A stretch of DNA of 64,000 nucleotides from Slackia heliotrinireducens DSM 20476 (GCF_000023885.1 NC_013165.1:930001-994000); one strand, 5' to 3'. Shown: positions 25,958-33,318, counted from the stretch's first letter. A program made the numbers and translations. The notes: generated by a model from the sequence alone, not told the origin.

Positions 25958-27208
25958 CTAAGCCGTGGGGTCGTTCTCGGTGCCGTCATCGTCGGGCGCT
26001 CCCGCGAAGTCGCCAGACATGCTGTGAACCGCGCCGTTGCCAGCCTTGAAAAGCTGGTATTGGTCTACCAGCTCGGCGCTCGCGTAGTTGAGCGACTGAA
26101 TACGCCGGTCTTCCGCGATGGGCGGTAAGCCCATAAGGTCTAGCGCCTGGTTGATGGTGATAACGCCCATAGGTACGGCGCTGTTCAGCAATTCGACCTT
26201 GCGGGCGTTGTTGATGAAGTGCAGGCGCGAAGTGCTGCAATCAATCTTGCGCCCGCCTGCGATCTGCTCGGGCGTGTAAATCTTTCGCGTGTATTCGAGT
26301 TCGGTCTGTAAGGCCAGCGCCTCGATAACCGCCTCGTCGAACGCGCCGAACTCGTCATCTGTGAAGGTCGAATTTACGATGCTCTCGCCGATGCCGAGGT
26401 AGTTGTAAATCTTGGCCTTGGTCGCGTCCTGGTCTTCCTTGCTGATGGTCAGCGGCTTTTGCTCGATGGGCGTGTACTCCATGGACTGGTCAACAGCCGC
26501 AATGCCGCCGCTGTTCTCCAAGGACAGGTAGTCTTTTACGAACGCCTCCTTCTGCTCCTTCAGCTTGTCGGCGCTCATTATCTGGGTGAAATGGACGATT
26601 CCGCGAATGCTGCCAGCGGTCTTGATTGCGTTCCGTATGCCCTGGTTCTGAACGTCGGCCAGCTCCACGCCCGCCGCTATAGCGTCGTTGGGGTCGCCCT
26701 CCACGTCGGCGCTGTTGAAGTGCCTACGGAGGTGGATAACGTCGCGGTAGGGCAGCGTGTAGGCTCGACCGTTCGCAAAGGTGAACTCGCAATAGACGTT
26801 GCCCGCCTGGTCTTGCGTGTAGTCGCAATGAGAGACGTGAACCGGGTAGAGGCCGACAACACGCCCGCCCTCGCGATGCACGTAAACATAGCTGTTGTTG
26901 TGCAGATAGAGGTGGGTGTATTGCATGTAAAGCAAATCGTAGGCCGTCATGAGCGGGTTCGGCTCCACTTGCAACAGGCGTGCAAGCCTGTCGTCGCCCT
27001 GGGCGCTCGTTCCGTCGGAGAAGCGCACGACAGGGGTCAGCAGGAACTTGGCCGCGAGGCGTGCAATCGCGTCAACGCCGGCGCGGAAAACGTCGTTGCT
27101 GTATGGGTCGCCGGAAAAGGCCGTGAACGTCGCGGGTCGCCCCGTCACTTCGAGGCGCTCGGTGCGCCTGCCGTCACGGCGTTTGAAAAGGTCGGTAAGT
27201 CTAGCCAA
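25958..27208 (-). CDS. Phage portal protein, HK97 family
   Basis: 416 aa. Recognised from NDVFRAGVDAIARLAAKF, RLLQVEPNPLMTAYDLLYM, YRDVIHLRRHFNSADVEGD and the C-terminal LLNSAVPMGVITINQALDLMGLPPI. It forms the dodecameric DNA channel of the head. TTG start with AAGGAG 9 nt upstream. First gene of the packaging operon. Confidence 0.92.
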   Translation of the reverse strand: MARLTDLFKRRDGRRTERLEVTGRPATFTAFSGDPYSNDVFRAGVDAIARLAAKFLLTPVVRFSDGTSAQGDDRLARLLQVEPNPLMTAYDLLYMQYTHLYLHNNSYVYVHREGGRVVGLYPVHVSHCDYTQDQAGNVYCEFTFANGRAYTLPYRDVIHLRRHFNSADVEGDPNDAIAAGVELADVQNQGIRNAIKTAGSIRGIVHFTQIMSADKLKEQKEAFVKDYLSLENSGGIAAVDQSMEYTPIEQKPLTISKEDQDATKAKIYNYLGIGESIVNSTFTDDEFGAFDEAVIEALALQTELEYTRKIYTPEQIAGGRKIDCSTSRLHFINNARKVELLNSAVPMGVITINQALDLMGLPPIAEDRRIQSLNYASAELVDQYQLFKAGNGAVHSMSGDFAGAPDDDGTENDPTA

Positions 27209-27243
27209 TTTCGATAGCTCCTTAGTCGGCGGGTAATCGACTA

Positions 27244-27273
27244 AGCGGGCGCGATGGCTCCCTCGCGCCCGCT
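27244..27273. other. Perfect 11-bp hairpin in the packaging-operon leader
   Basis: AGCGGGCGCGA (27244-27254) and TCGCGCCCGCT (27263-27273). It lies between the promoter -10 and the portal start, so it would be at the very 5' end of the packaging mRNA. There is no T-run, so stabilising or regulatory rather than a classical terminator. Confidence 0.6.
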
Positions 27274-27275
27274 CG

Positions 27276-27315
27276 ATTATATTGTCCCACGAATGAGACA
27301 GTCAATCTAGATTGA
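27276..27315 (-). promoter_or_regulatory. Promoter of the packaging operon with overlapping palindromes
   Basis: On the minus strand TTGACT (27300-27305), 18 bp, TATAAT (27276-27281). A perfect 14-bp palindrome TCAATCTAGATTGA (27302-27315) overlaps the -35. An imperfect repeat, TGTCCCA and TGAGACA separated by 4 nt, fills the spacer (27283-27300). Two candidate operators thus control capsid and packaging genes. Confidence 0.75.
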
Positions 27316-27329
27316 TAAAGTAACCCCAG

Positions 27330-27578
27330 CTAGTCGCGGTACGCGCCAATGTCGAAGTCGAAGACCGTGCATGTCCCGAAGGTATAGCCGTCCTCGCGAT
27401 ACGCTACGTCCTCGTCGGTTCCCCTGAACGCGGTGGTCGTGCGCCTCTCCTTGAAGCACGCGCATTTGCTGTGGCAGTTGCGCGTGGTCAGCGGGCAGAA
27501 GAGCGGGAATACCTCGCCGTTGTACGCGTCCCAAGGGTCGCCGCTGATAATGTCCGTGAAGCTGTCTGTTTTAGCCAT
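27330..27578 (-). CDS. Small hypothetical protein with Cys cluster
   Basis: 82 aa. Residues FCPLTTRNCHSKCACFKE contain four closely spaced Cys (C, CHSKCAC), suggesting metal binding. No family recognised. GGAGG is well placed before the ATG. Sits between the replication genes and the packaging promoter. Confidence 0.6.
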   Translation of the reverse strand: MAKTDSFTDIISGDPWDAYNGEVFPLFCPLTTRNCHSKCACFKERRTTTAFRGTDEDVAYREDGYTFGTCTVFDFDIGAYRD

Positions 27579-27676
27579 TTCGATACCTCCGTATCATCTT
27601 GTTGCTCGCCGCGAAAAAACGTCAGCGGTCGGGCGGGTAGTAAAGGAAAGTCGGTCAGTTTGTCGGTTGCACGGTG

Positions 27677-27705
27677 GCAAGTAGCCCGCCCACGGGGCTA
27701 CTTGC
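27677..27705. other. Inverted repeat between helicase and small-protein genes
   Basis: GCAAGTAGCCC (27677-27687) pairs with GGGCTACTTGC (27695-27705). No T-run follows. It lies in the 190-bp gap downstream of the small Cys protein gene and upstream of the end of the helicase gene. Could be an attenuator or a replication-origin element. Confidence 0.4.
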
Positions 27706-27771
27706 ACAGTGACAACCACTAGCGAAGCGAATTAGTAGCAGCAGCTAGCTTTTATAAGCAGCTGCTTGCAG

Positions 27772-28974
27772 CTATTCGCCGTCCAGGGGCATTTGCTCTT
27801 GCTCGGGCGATGCTCTCGGTGGGTTCTTCGGCCTCACGTAGCGTTTGCGTTGCGTTACCTGAACGAGTTCCATGTACTCGCAATCTTCCAGCGCATCGGC
27901 CACGGCTCGCGGGTCTTCTCCCGCAACTTCGGCGGCTTCTTTCATAATCAACCCCTCTTCTCCTACCTGCTCGGCGTAGAAGTGCGCCAGCAGCGCGGCA
28001 ACGATGCGGGCGTTCTTAGCCGCCTTTTGCGCGGTCTTGATTTCTCCCGTCGCCTTGCCGCCGTTGCGCCTCGCCTCGTCAGACGAGCTACGGGGTCGCC
28101 AGCCGTCCGTGATGCCCTCCGTGTCTACACGGTGGCACGGGTACTTGAAGATGAGCGGCACAGGCTCCATGCGCCCGAACGAGCGAAGCCCGCCAGATTC
28201 GAGCAGGCACGCGGTTTCGCCGTCTTCCAGGTAGTCGGAGGGGTCGCCGTCCTTGGGGAACGTCTCGACCAGGGTTAGAATCGCGTCCGGGCAGTCGGTC
28301 CAGGCGCTAGAACCCCTTGCGCGGTCTGCCGGGTCGCGGTCGCCGTCCTTGGCCTTGCCGAAGTGCACCACGAACAGGACGGTTGCGCCCGTGGCCTCGA
28401 CGATCCGAAGAACGACGTTGTAAAACGACCTGATGGTGATAGAGGCGTTCTCGTCCCCTTCGAGCAGCGCCGCGCAGCTATCGAGAACAACCAAATCGAA
28501 GTCGCCGGGTTTGCAGCGTGTCTCGATGTCGTGCGCAACGTCGGATATGGTGGCGGGCTTGCCCTCGGGCGTGGTCGCCCCGCGAAGAGTCCACTTGACC
28601 ACGCCAGCGTCGACCTTGGCCTTGTCCGCGCCCATAGCATCGCAAACGACGCTGAAACGCTTGTGCAGCTCGGCGGGGTGAATCTCGGGGTCGACGTAGA
28701 GGCAGCGCCCGCCGCCCTGAATCTCGCGCCCGCAGAAGTCGCCGCCGCACACGACGCGAACGGCCAGCCCGATCGCGAACATGGACTTTCCCACCTTGGC
28801 CTTGCCGCCGACCTCGATGGTGTAGCCACGGCGAACGATGCCGGGGATGAGCGGAGGGTTGAGCGGGGGCGGGTCTGATGCACGCACAGCGTCCCAGGGC
28901 GGCAGCAAAAGCGTTTCGCCCGCCTCGGCCTCGGCCTCGCTCATGCTCTCGTTGAGGTCTTCCCACACGCCCAT
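27772..28974 (-). CDS. RepA-like hexameric helicase (RecA/DnaB-fold AAA ATPase)
   Basis: 400 aa. Walker A VGGKAKVGKSMFA and Walker B LVVLDSCAAL. The motif-3-like VLFVVHFGKAKDGD and the region RARGSSAW are typical of RepA-type replicative helicases. The C-terminal about 120 residues look like a winged-helix DNA-binding part. Start at ATG 28974, 2 bp after the primase stop. The longer frame would overlap the primase. With the primase it forms the element's replication module. Confidence 0.83.
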   Translation of the reverse strand: MGVWEDLNESMSEAEAEAGETLLLPPWDAVRASDPPPLNPPLIPGIVRRGYTIEVGGKAKVGKSMFAIGLAVRVVCGGDFCGREIQGGGRCLYVDPEIHPAELHKRFSVVCDAMGADKAKVDAGVVKWTLRGATTPEGKPATISDVAHDIETRCKPGDFDLVVLDSCAALLEGDENASITIRSFYNVVLRIVEATGATVLFVVHFGKAKDGDRDPADRARGSSAWTDCPDAILTLVETFPKDGDPSDYLEDGETACLLESGGLRSFGRMEPVPLIFKYPCHRVDTEGITDGWRPRSSSDEARRNGGKATGEIKTAQKAAKNARIVAALLAHFYAEQVGEEGLIMKEAAEVAGEDPRAVADALEDCEYMELVQVTQRKRYVRPKNPPRASPEQEQMPLDGE

Positions 28975-28976
28975 GG

Positions 28977-29984
28977 CTAGGCACCCTTCGAGGCCAGCAC
29001 GTCGCAAGCGTCCTTGCACCCGTCAGGCCAGCTCATGAGCGAGTAGGGAACGCCAATTTTCTTCAAGTCGGCGGCTATGGTCTTCGCGGCCTTGTCGCCC
29101 GCCTCGTCCTCGTCCATGGCGACAACCACCTTGCGGGGGCGCAGCTCGGCGGGCGTGTAGCAGAGCACTTGACCTATCCGCTTCTTGAGGCCAGTACCGC
29201 CCAAGGCCACGACGGAGACGGGGCGCGTGCTCACGCGCTCCAGAGCGATCGCGTCTAGAAGACCCTCGACCAGGTAGACCACGGGCAACCCCTCGGCAAG
29301 CAGGTATTCGCGGAAAAGGGGCGACTTCTTGCCAGTCGGCCTGATCTCCTTGTGCTCGGGCGGCTGCTCGGCGGGTACGGCGCGCAACATGCAGTAGCGC
29401 ACCTGCGAGAACCCCCTATCGTGCGGGTAGGGAATGCAAACGTAGCCGTTGACCTTCACGCGCTCGCGGAGCGTGAAACACCTGTTCAAGTCGCTAGGCT
29501 TGGCGACGTAGCCGAGGCCGCAGCGCACAATGTCAGCGTCGCTGAAGCCGCGTCCATAGAGATAACCAAGGGCGGGTTTCCCCTCGGGTTCGTAGAGGTC
29601 GCACAGGCATTTCTCGACGGTTTCGAGGACGTTGACCTTGAACCCGGTCTTGGCGGGCGGCTCGAACGGCGGGCGCTCGGCCTTGGCCTTGGGCGCGTAG
29701 TCGGCGCACTCGTCCAAATCGTGGCCGACGATTTGCGACACAATGCGCACCTGGTCTGCGAACCCAGAAACGCCCTCGACCTTGCCGACGAGTCCGAACA
29801 CGTCCACGGTAACACCTTCGCCGTAATCCGTAACAAGGTTGGAATCGGCGTAGAACCTGCAAGAAGGGTCGCGGTCTTCGCGCCACAAGCTACAGAAATT
29901 GCGCCCAAGGTTCGCGACCCCGTAGTGGTGCAGCACGTCGGGCATTGCGGCTTTCAGGGTGGCGATGTTCTCGGCGCTAATCAT
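28977..29984 (-). CDS. DnaG-like primase with Toprim domain
   Basis: 335 aa. N-terminal zinc-binding-like segment (HHYGVANLGRNFCSLWREDRDPSCRFY), then a Toprim fold with the Glu in VYLVEGLLDAIAL and the Asp pair in VVVAMDEDEAGDKAA. Makes primers for element replication. Start at ATG 29984 with AGGTGG upstream. A GTG three codons earlier has no usable site. Primase plus RepA-like helicase is the common replication pair of satellites. Confidence 0.85.
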   Translation of the reverse strand: MISAENIATLKAAMPDVLHHYGVANLGRNFCSLWREDRDPSCRFYADSNLVTDYGEGVTVDVFGLVGKVEGVSGFADQVRIVSQIVGHDLDECADYAPKAKAERPPFEPPAKTGFKVNVLETVEKCLCDLYEPEGKPALGYLYGRGFSDADIVRCGLGYVAKPSDLNRCFTLRERVKVNGYVCIPYPHDRGFSQVRYCMLRAVPAEQPPEHKEIRPTGKKSPLFREYLLAEGLPVVYLVEGLLDAIALERVSTRPVSVVALGGTGLKKRIGQVLCYTPAELRPRKVVVAMDEDEAGDKAAKTIAADLKKIGVPYSLMSWPDGCKDACDVLASKGA

Positions 29985-30104
29985 GCCTACCACCTGTTAA
30001 AATGAACTCGTGAGAATGAACGCAGCTCGCGCGCTCGTCCTCCGCCTCCAGCCCGCCGCGCTGCTCGTCGCCAAACAAACCAGCGTGGCGGGTGTCCGTT
30101 CCAA

Positions 30105-30344
30105 CTAGATACACGATTCCGCCCCCTTTACGTATTCGATAAGCGCCTCGCGGGTGAAGCGCAGATTGCGCCCCACATGGAAACACTTCAAGTTGCCGCG
30201 CTGAACCTCGCGGCTGATGGTTTTCACGTCCACGCCCAACAGCTCGGCGCATTTGTTGCGGTCGAAGACGTGCGGAACGTCATCGAACAGCGAATAGCCG
30301 GGTTCGGCGGGTACTTCCGACAGATAAACGACGCGCCCCTCCAT
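30105..30344 (-). CDS. Excisionase/AlpA-like HTH DNA-binding protein
   Basis: 79 aa from ATG 30344. The winged-helix motif FDRNKCAELLGVDVKTISREVQRGNLKCFHVGRNLRFTREALIEYV is the helix_turn_helix_17/excisionase type. Its ATG overlaps the stop codon of the preceding HTH gene by one base, so translation is coupled. Could be the excision factor or the activator of the replication genes. Confidence 0.82.
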   Translation of the reverse strand: MEGRVVYLSEVPAEPGYSLFDDVPHVFDRNKCAELLGVDVKTISREVQRGNLKCFHVGRNLRFTREALIEYVKGAESCI

Positions 30345-30553
30345 TACGGCACCTCGATTTCGATTGGTTCGAACAGCTCGGCGGGGTCGCCCTCCCAACC
30401 GAGAGCGTCGGCAATGCGCTTGCCGCGATTAGGCCAGGGCGGTTCTTGGCCGTTAACAATCCTGCTCACGGCCTGGGGTTTAAGCTTGGTCTTTGCGGCT
30501 AAATCGACCTGCTTCAATCCCCGTTTGTCTAACTCATACTTGATTCGCAGCAT
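30344..30553 (-). CDS. XRE-family repressor-like protein
   Basis: 69 aa, almost only a helix-turn-helix of Cro/CI type: LKQVDLAAKTKLKPQAVSRIVNGQEPPWPNRGKRIADALG. First gene of the leftward regulatory/replication operon, and divergent from the 326-aa gene and integrase. The palindrome between them is the natural candidate for its operator. Confidence 0.85.
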   Translation of the reverse strand: MLRIKYELDKRGLKQVDLAAKTKLKPQAVSRIVNGQEPPWPNRGKRIADALGWEGDPAELFEPIEIEVP

Positions 30554-30666
30554 AAAAACCTCCGTTCGTCGTGCTGCATTCGGTTATCTCGGATTGACAA
30601 CTCAATCCGACAATGCAATACTAATGGTACGTTAGTAGGGTCATACACACGCGAACGGAGGTTTTT
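30554..30666. repeat. 15-bp perfect inverted repeats flanking the divergent promoter region
   Basis: AAAAACCTCCGTTCG (30554-30568) and CGAACGGAGGTTTTT (30652-30666). Each arm carries the ribosome-binding site of the gene it borders. Either mirrored leaders or the ends of an invertible segment. Confidence 0.7.
30589..30622 (+). promoter_or_regulatory. Promoter of the 326-aa gene/integrase with overlapping operator
   Basis: TCGGATTGA (30589-30597) and TCAATCCGA (30602-30610) form a palindrome with a 4-nt spacer. It overlaps a -35 TTGACA (30594-30599) with AATACT 17 bp downstream. Binding here would block rightward transcription. Confidence 0.68.
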
Positions 30667-30672
30667 CTTAAT

Positions 30673-31653
30673 ATGGTTAATGGCTTGACAAAAGCGCAAG
30701 AGGCACAAGACGCAGCTTTCATGTGCTACGCAACTGACGAGTTCATAAAGCCGCTCTATGACGAGATAACGGCGCTCAATCCAGATTACGCTACTTATAC
30801 GCTCGCGGATATGTTCGCCTACCTCGTCCAGCTCGACAACGAACTCATGCTTGACGACGAACGCGAGACGATCGGCGACGAACTCATGCTTGATTTCGGT
30901 AACAACATGTGGGCAAACGTCCATGCAGGCGCAGACCTTGGAAGTTGGGAGAAAATAAAGACCGACAAGGGTTTAGAGGCCGTTTACTACGCGCCCCGGT
31001 TCGTCGCAGACCTCCATCACAACAGGCACCCGATTTTTCCCGGTTACGACCGTGGTAACGTTGCCGTGTTCCTCGCAGAAGAACGAGAGGCATACGAAGC
31101 CCTACCCGTACCTTATAAAGTAGCCCTCCTATCGCTCTACGTTGCGCAGAACATCGTCACAAGCCTTGAATGGGCGACACACAGGGTTGCTGCCTGCGGT
31201 AAGTATCTTAAATCGTCGGGTAGGTTGTCCCCTGGTGCCAGGGTTACGGCTCGTTATTGGCTCGGCGGTGACGGTCGTTACAAAGGCTGGGAATTGCGCA
31301 TAAGGGACACAAAACCGCCCAAGGAGTGGTTCATAGACCTCTCACGCTACCTGCGGGAGAACACGACGGCTATTGATGATTGCTACGGCGAAAACGCGAT
31401 GACCAACAAGCCCGCGAAGGAGAAGAAGCCCAGGAGCAACCAGGGGCGCACGGATACGCTCGTTGCATTCGTCCACGATATTCTACCCGCACGGGGAAAG
31501 CGTCCAGGCAAAGACGGCTATACCTGGGAAATGGCGCGTAACGACTTCTGGGATGAGTATCCAGAATATCAAGACTTCTACGGCACTGACAAGAAGGGCA
31601 TAGCGTTTTCAAAAGCATATAGAGAAGCGTTAAAACGCAGGGAGGGGCGGTAA
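30673..31653 (+). CDS. Hypothetical protein encoded upstream of the integrase
   Basis: 326 aa. No family recognised. The first 200 residues are helical and acidic to neutral (ADMFAYLVQLDNELMLDD, YKVALLSLYVAQNIVTSLEWATHRV). The last 110 residues are basic (KPAKEKKPRSNQGRTD, RPGKDGYTWEMARNDFWDEYPEYQDFYGTDKKGIAFSKAY), a pattern seen in DNA-binding tails of mobile-element regulators. No signal peptide or membrane span. Its stop is 2 bp before the integrase ATG, so the two are one operon. Regulator or defence cargo are both possible. Confidence 0.65.
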   Translation: MVNGLTKAQEAQDAAFMCYATDEFIKPLYDEITALNPDYATYTLADMFAYLVQLDNELMLDDERETIGDELMLDFGNNMWANVHAGADLGSWEKIKTDKGLEAVYYAPRFVADLHHNRHPIFPGYDRGNVAVFLAEEREAYEALPVPYKVALLSLYVAQNIVTSLEWATHRVAACGKYLKSSGRLSPGARVTARYWLGGDGRYKGWELRIRDTKPPKEWFIDLSRYLRENTTAIDDCYGENAMTNKPAKEKKPRSNQGRTDTLVAFVHDILPARGKRPGKDGYTWEMARNDFWDEYPEYQDFYGTDKKGIAFSKAYREALKRREGR

Positions 31654-31655
31654 TC

Positions 31656-33038
31656 ATGGCAAAACCCAAGCAGCGAGAGAACTACGGAAACGGCAGCATC
31701 ACGCCCGAACTCGACAAGGACGGCAACCAGAAGAAGAACCGCAAAGGCCAGCTCGTTTGGCGCGTGTGCCTCTCGTTCGGATACGAAACAGTCATCGACG
31801 GGAACGGCAACAAGAGGCGCAAGCGGAACAAGGTGCAGCGCATGTGCTACGGCTCGCTCGGCGACGCTCGCAAGTTCTGCAAGCAGCTACAGGCCGAATA
31901 CGAGAACATCGACCAGCAGGCGGCTCAAGGCTCGTTCAGGTGGGCGTGCGACAAGTGGCTTTCGTGGATGCGGGCGAAAGGTGGCGCATCCCAGGCCGTC
32001 TTGAGGCAATACACCACATGGCTCGGCTACATGTCAGACGTTCTCGGGGATAAGAAGCTGGTGGAGGTTAAGAAGTCGGACGTTGAGGCCGCAATGGTTG
32101 CGGTGAAGACCTCCCGCGACCTCTCGAATACGACGATGAACAAGATGTTCGCTGTCACGAAAAGGCTGTTCGAGTATTGCGTAGACTCCGATTGGATTAC
32201 CCGCAACCCATGCCGCAACATCGAAGCGCCCGCGAAAGACCGGGTAACGTCACGCCACAGCCTGACCGACGAGGAAAGCGCCGTTCTCCGCAAAAGGCTC
32301 GACCTCGCAGAGGCCGACGCGATCAGCGGCTACCTCGAAAAAGAGAACAGGCAATCCGACCACAACAACCTGTTCGGCCGCTCGTGCGTGCGCGGCTTGT
32401 CGCATATAAGCGGCATAATCGCTATCCGAATCATGCTCGCAACGGGTATGCGCAGGGGGGAGGTTTGCGGCCTCACGTGGGGCGCGGTCGATTTCGACAA
32501 CAGCCAGATTTACGTCAGGCAATCGCTCACGGCCTCGGTGGAGGTGAAAGACCCCAAGACCTACTCCGGCAGGCGTTCGCTGTTCGTTGAGCAGAACACC
32601 ATGCGGCACCTCAAGGAGTGGAAGACGTTCCAGGCGAAAGCCCTCCATATGGTCATGCCGGACGGCACGGCGCTCACGCAGACCGACGAAACGCCCGTAT
32701 GCTGCTCGGACGTGGGCGGGTGGCTCGACCCCACTAACCTTAGTCGTTGGTGGGGCGGCAACAAGAACAAGGGGCGCGAAGGCTTCCGCGACTCCCTGGG
32801 GTTCCCCGAACTCAACATGCACGAGCTAAGGCACACCCAGGCGACGATGCTTCTCGGCAACGGCATAGACGTTAAGAGCGTGCAGACGCGACTCGGGCAT
32901 TCCCGCGCATCGGTCACGCTCGACCAGTACGCCCACGCGATACCAGCCAACGACAAGGCCGCTGCCGACCTTATGGGCGAGATTATGAACAAGAGCGTCC
33001 CCGAAACGCCCGTCGTGCGGATAGGGGAGAGTGCCTAG
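31656..33038 (+). CDS. int: Tyrosine site-specific integrase
   Basis: 460 aa. An N-terminal arm-binding and AP2-like region, a core-binding SAM-like domain (about 90-185), and a catalytic domain with Arg266 (TGMRRGE), His389-x-x-Arg392 (HELRHTQA), His415 (LGHSRAS) and nucleophile Tyr425 (LDQYAHAI). All catalytic residues are present. A GGGAGGGG site overlaps the end of the upstream gene. It ends 79 bp from the att core in tRNA-Ala, its evident target. Confidence 0.96.
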   Translation: MAKPKQRENYGNGSITPELDKDGNQKKNRKGQLVWRVCLSFGYETVIDGNGNKRRKRNKVQRMCYGSLGDARKFCKQLQAEYENIDQQAAQGSFRWACDKWLSWMRAKGGASQAVLRQYTTWLGYMSDVLGDKKLVEVKKSDVEAAMVAVKTSRDLSNTTMNKMFAVTKRLFEYCVDSDWITRNPCRNIEAPAKDRVTSRHSLTDEESAVLRKRLDLAEADAISGYLEKENRQSDHNNLFGRSCVRGLSHISGIIAIRIMLATGMRRGEVCGLTWGAVDFDNSQIYVRQSLTASVEVKDPKTYSGRRSLFVEQNTMRHLKEWKTFQAKALHMVMPDGTALTQTDETPVCCSDVGGWLDPTNLSRWWGGNKNKGREGFRDSLGFPELNMHELRHTQATMLLGNGIDVKSVQTRLGHSRASVTLDQYAHAIPANDKAAADLMGEIMNKSVPETPVVRIGESA

Positions 33039-33047
33039 CCGTGAAGA

Positions 33048-33068
33048 AGTCCCGTAACAAGTCCCGTA
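33048..33068 (+). repeat. Putative integrase arm sites, right end
   Basis: AGTCCCGTA at 33048-33056 and 33060-33068, 12-bp period, same orientation as the left-end pair. Confidence 0.65.
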
Positions 33069-33083
33069 GCAGCCCCAGGAAAG

Positions 33084-33113
33084 AAAAAAGGCCAGAAGCT
33101 TGTGCTTCTGACC
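33084..33113 (-). terminator. Element-supplied terminator for tRNA-Ala
   Basis: On the minus strand GGTCAGAAGC and GCTTCTGGCC pair around ACAA and are followed by TTTTTTC. It lies 10 bp beyond the tRNA CCA end, inside the element, and replaces the host terminator left at 19972-20000. Confidence 0.85.
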
Positions 33114-33117
33114 TGGT

Positions 33118-33167
33118 GTTAATGGTGGAGCCTAGGGGGATCGAACCCCTGACCTCATGGCTGCCAG
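33118..33167 (-). repeat. attR: 50-bp direct repeat within intact tRNA-Ala
   Basis: Identical to 20005-20054. It overlaps the 3' half of the tRNA gene, so the element restores a complete tRNA on integration. Confidence 0.95.
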
Positions 33168-33198
33168 CCATGCGCTCTCCCAGCTGAGCTAAGGCCCC
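33123..33198 (-). tRNA. tRNA-Ala(GGC)
   Basis: Cloverleaf with acceptor GGGGCCT/AGGCTCC, anticodon loop CTGGCAG (anticodon GGC) and an encoded CCA. The G3-U70 wobble pair, the alanine identity element, is present. Integration site of the satellite. Confidence 0.96.
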
Positions 33199-33216
33199 TT
33201 AAAAAGTGCGTGGTCT

Positions 33217-33244
33217 ATTATAATCGTACGAGTTTCTCCGTCAA
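33217..33244 (-). promoter_or_regulatory. Promoter of tRNA-Ala
   Basis: Minus strand: TTGACG (33239-33244), 16 bp, TATAAT (33217-33222). The 15 bases GAATTTGTGCTTGAC around the -35 are identical to those of the rRNA promoter at 40859. Confidence 0.85.
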
Positions 33245-33318
33245 GCACAAATTCAAACTTTTTTAAAATACGTGTTTGAACTGGTATAACGCAAAAATAA
33301 TTGTGAAGATTGGTCTGA

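Larger units (their letters stand above)
20005..33167. mobile_element. Integrated 13.1-kb capsid-encoding phage satellite (cf-PICI-like)
   Basis: Bounded by identical 50-bp repeats (20005-20054 and 33118-33167) consisting of the 3' part of tRNA-Ala plus flanking bases. The integrase sits next to the intact tRNA. Contents: integrase, unknown protein, two HTH regulators, primase, RepA-like helicase, small Cys protein, portal, protease, capsid, connector, HNH, TerS, TerL, adaptor and a small HTH protein. No tail, lysis or host-recognition genes are present, and all gene frames look intact. Capsid-forming satellites of this type (cf-PICIs) are known in other phyla. The assignment here rests on gene content. 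Confidence 0.85.

Noticed and set aside
20005-33167. Ordinary decayed prophage
   Set aside because: All catalytic and structural genes are intact and tightly arranged, while every tail and lysis gene is missing. Random decay would be expected to leave fragments.
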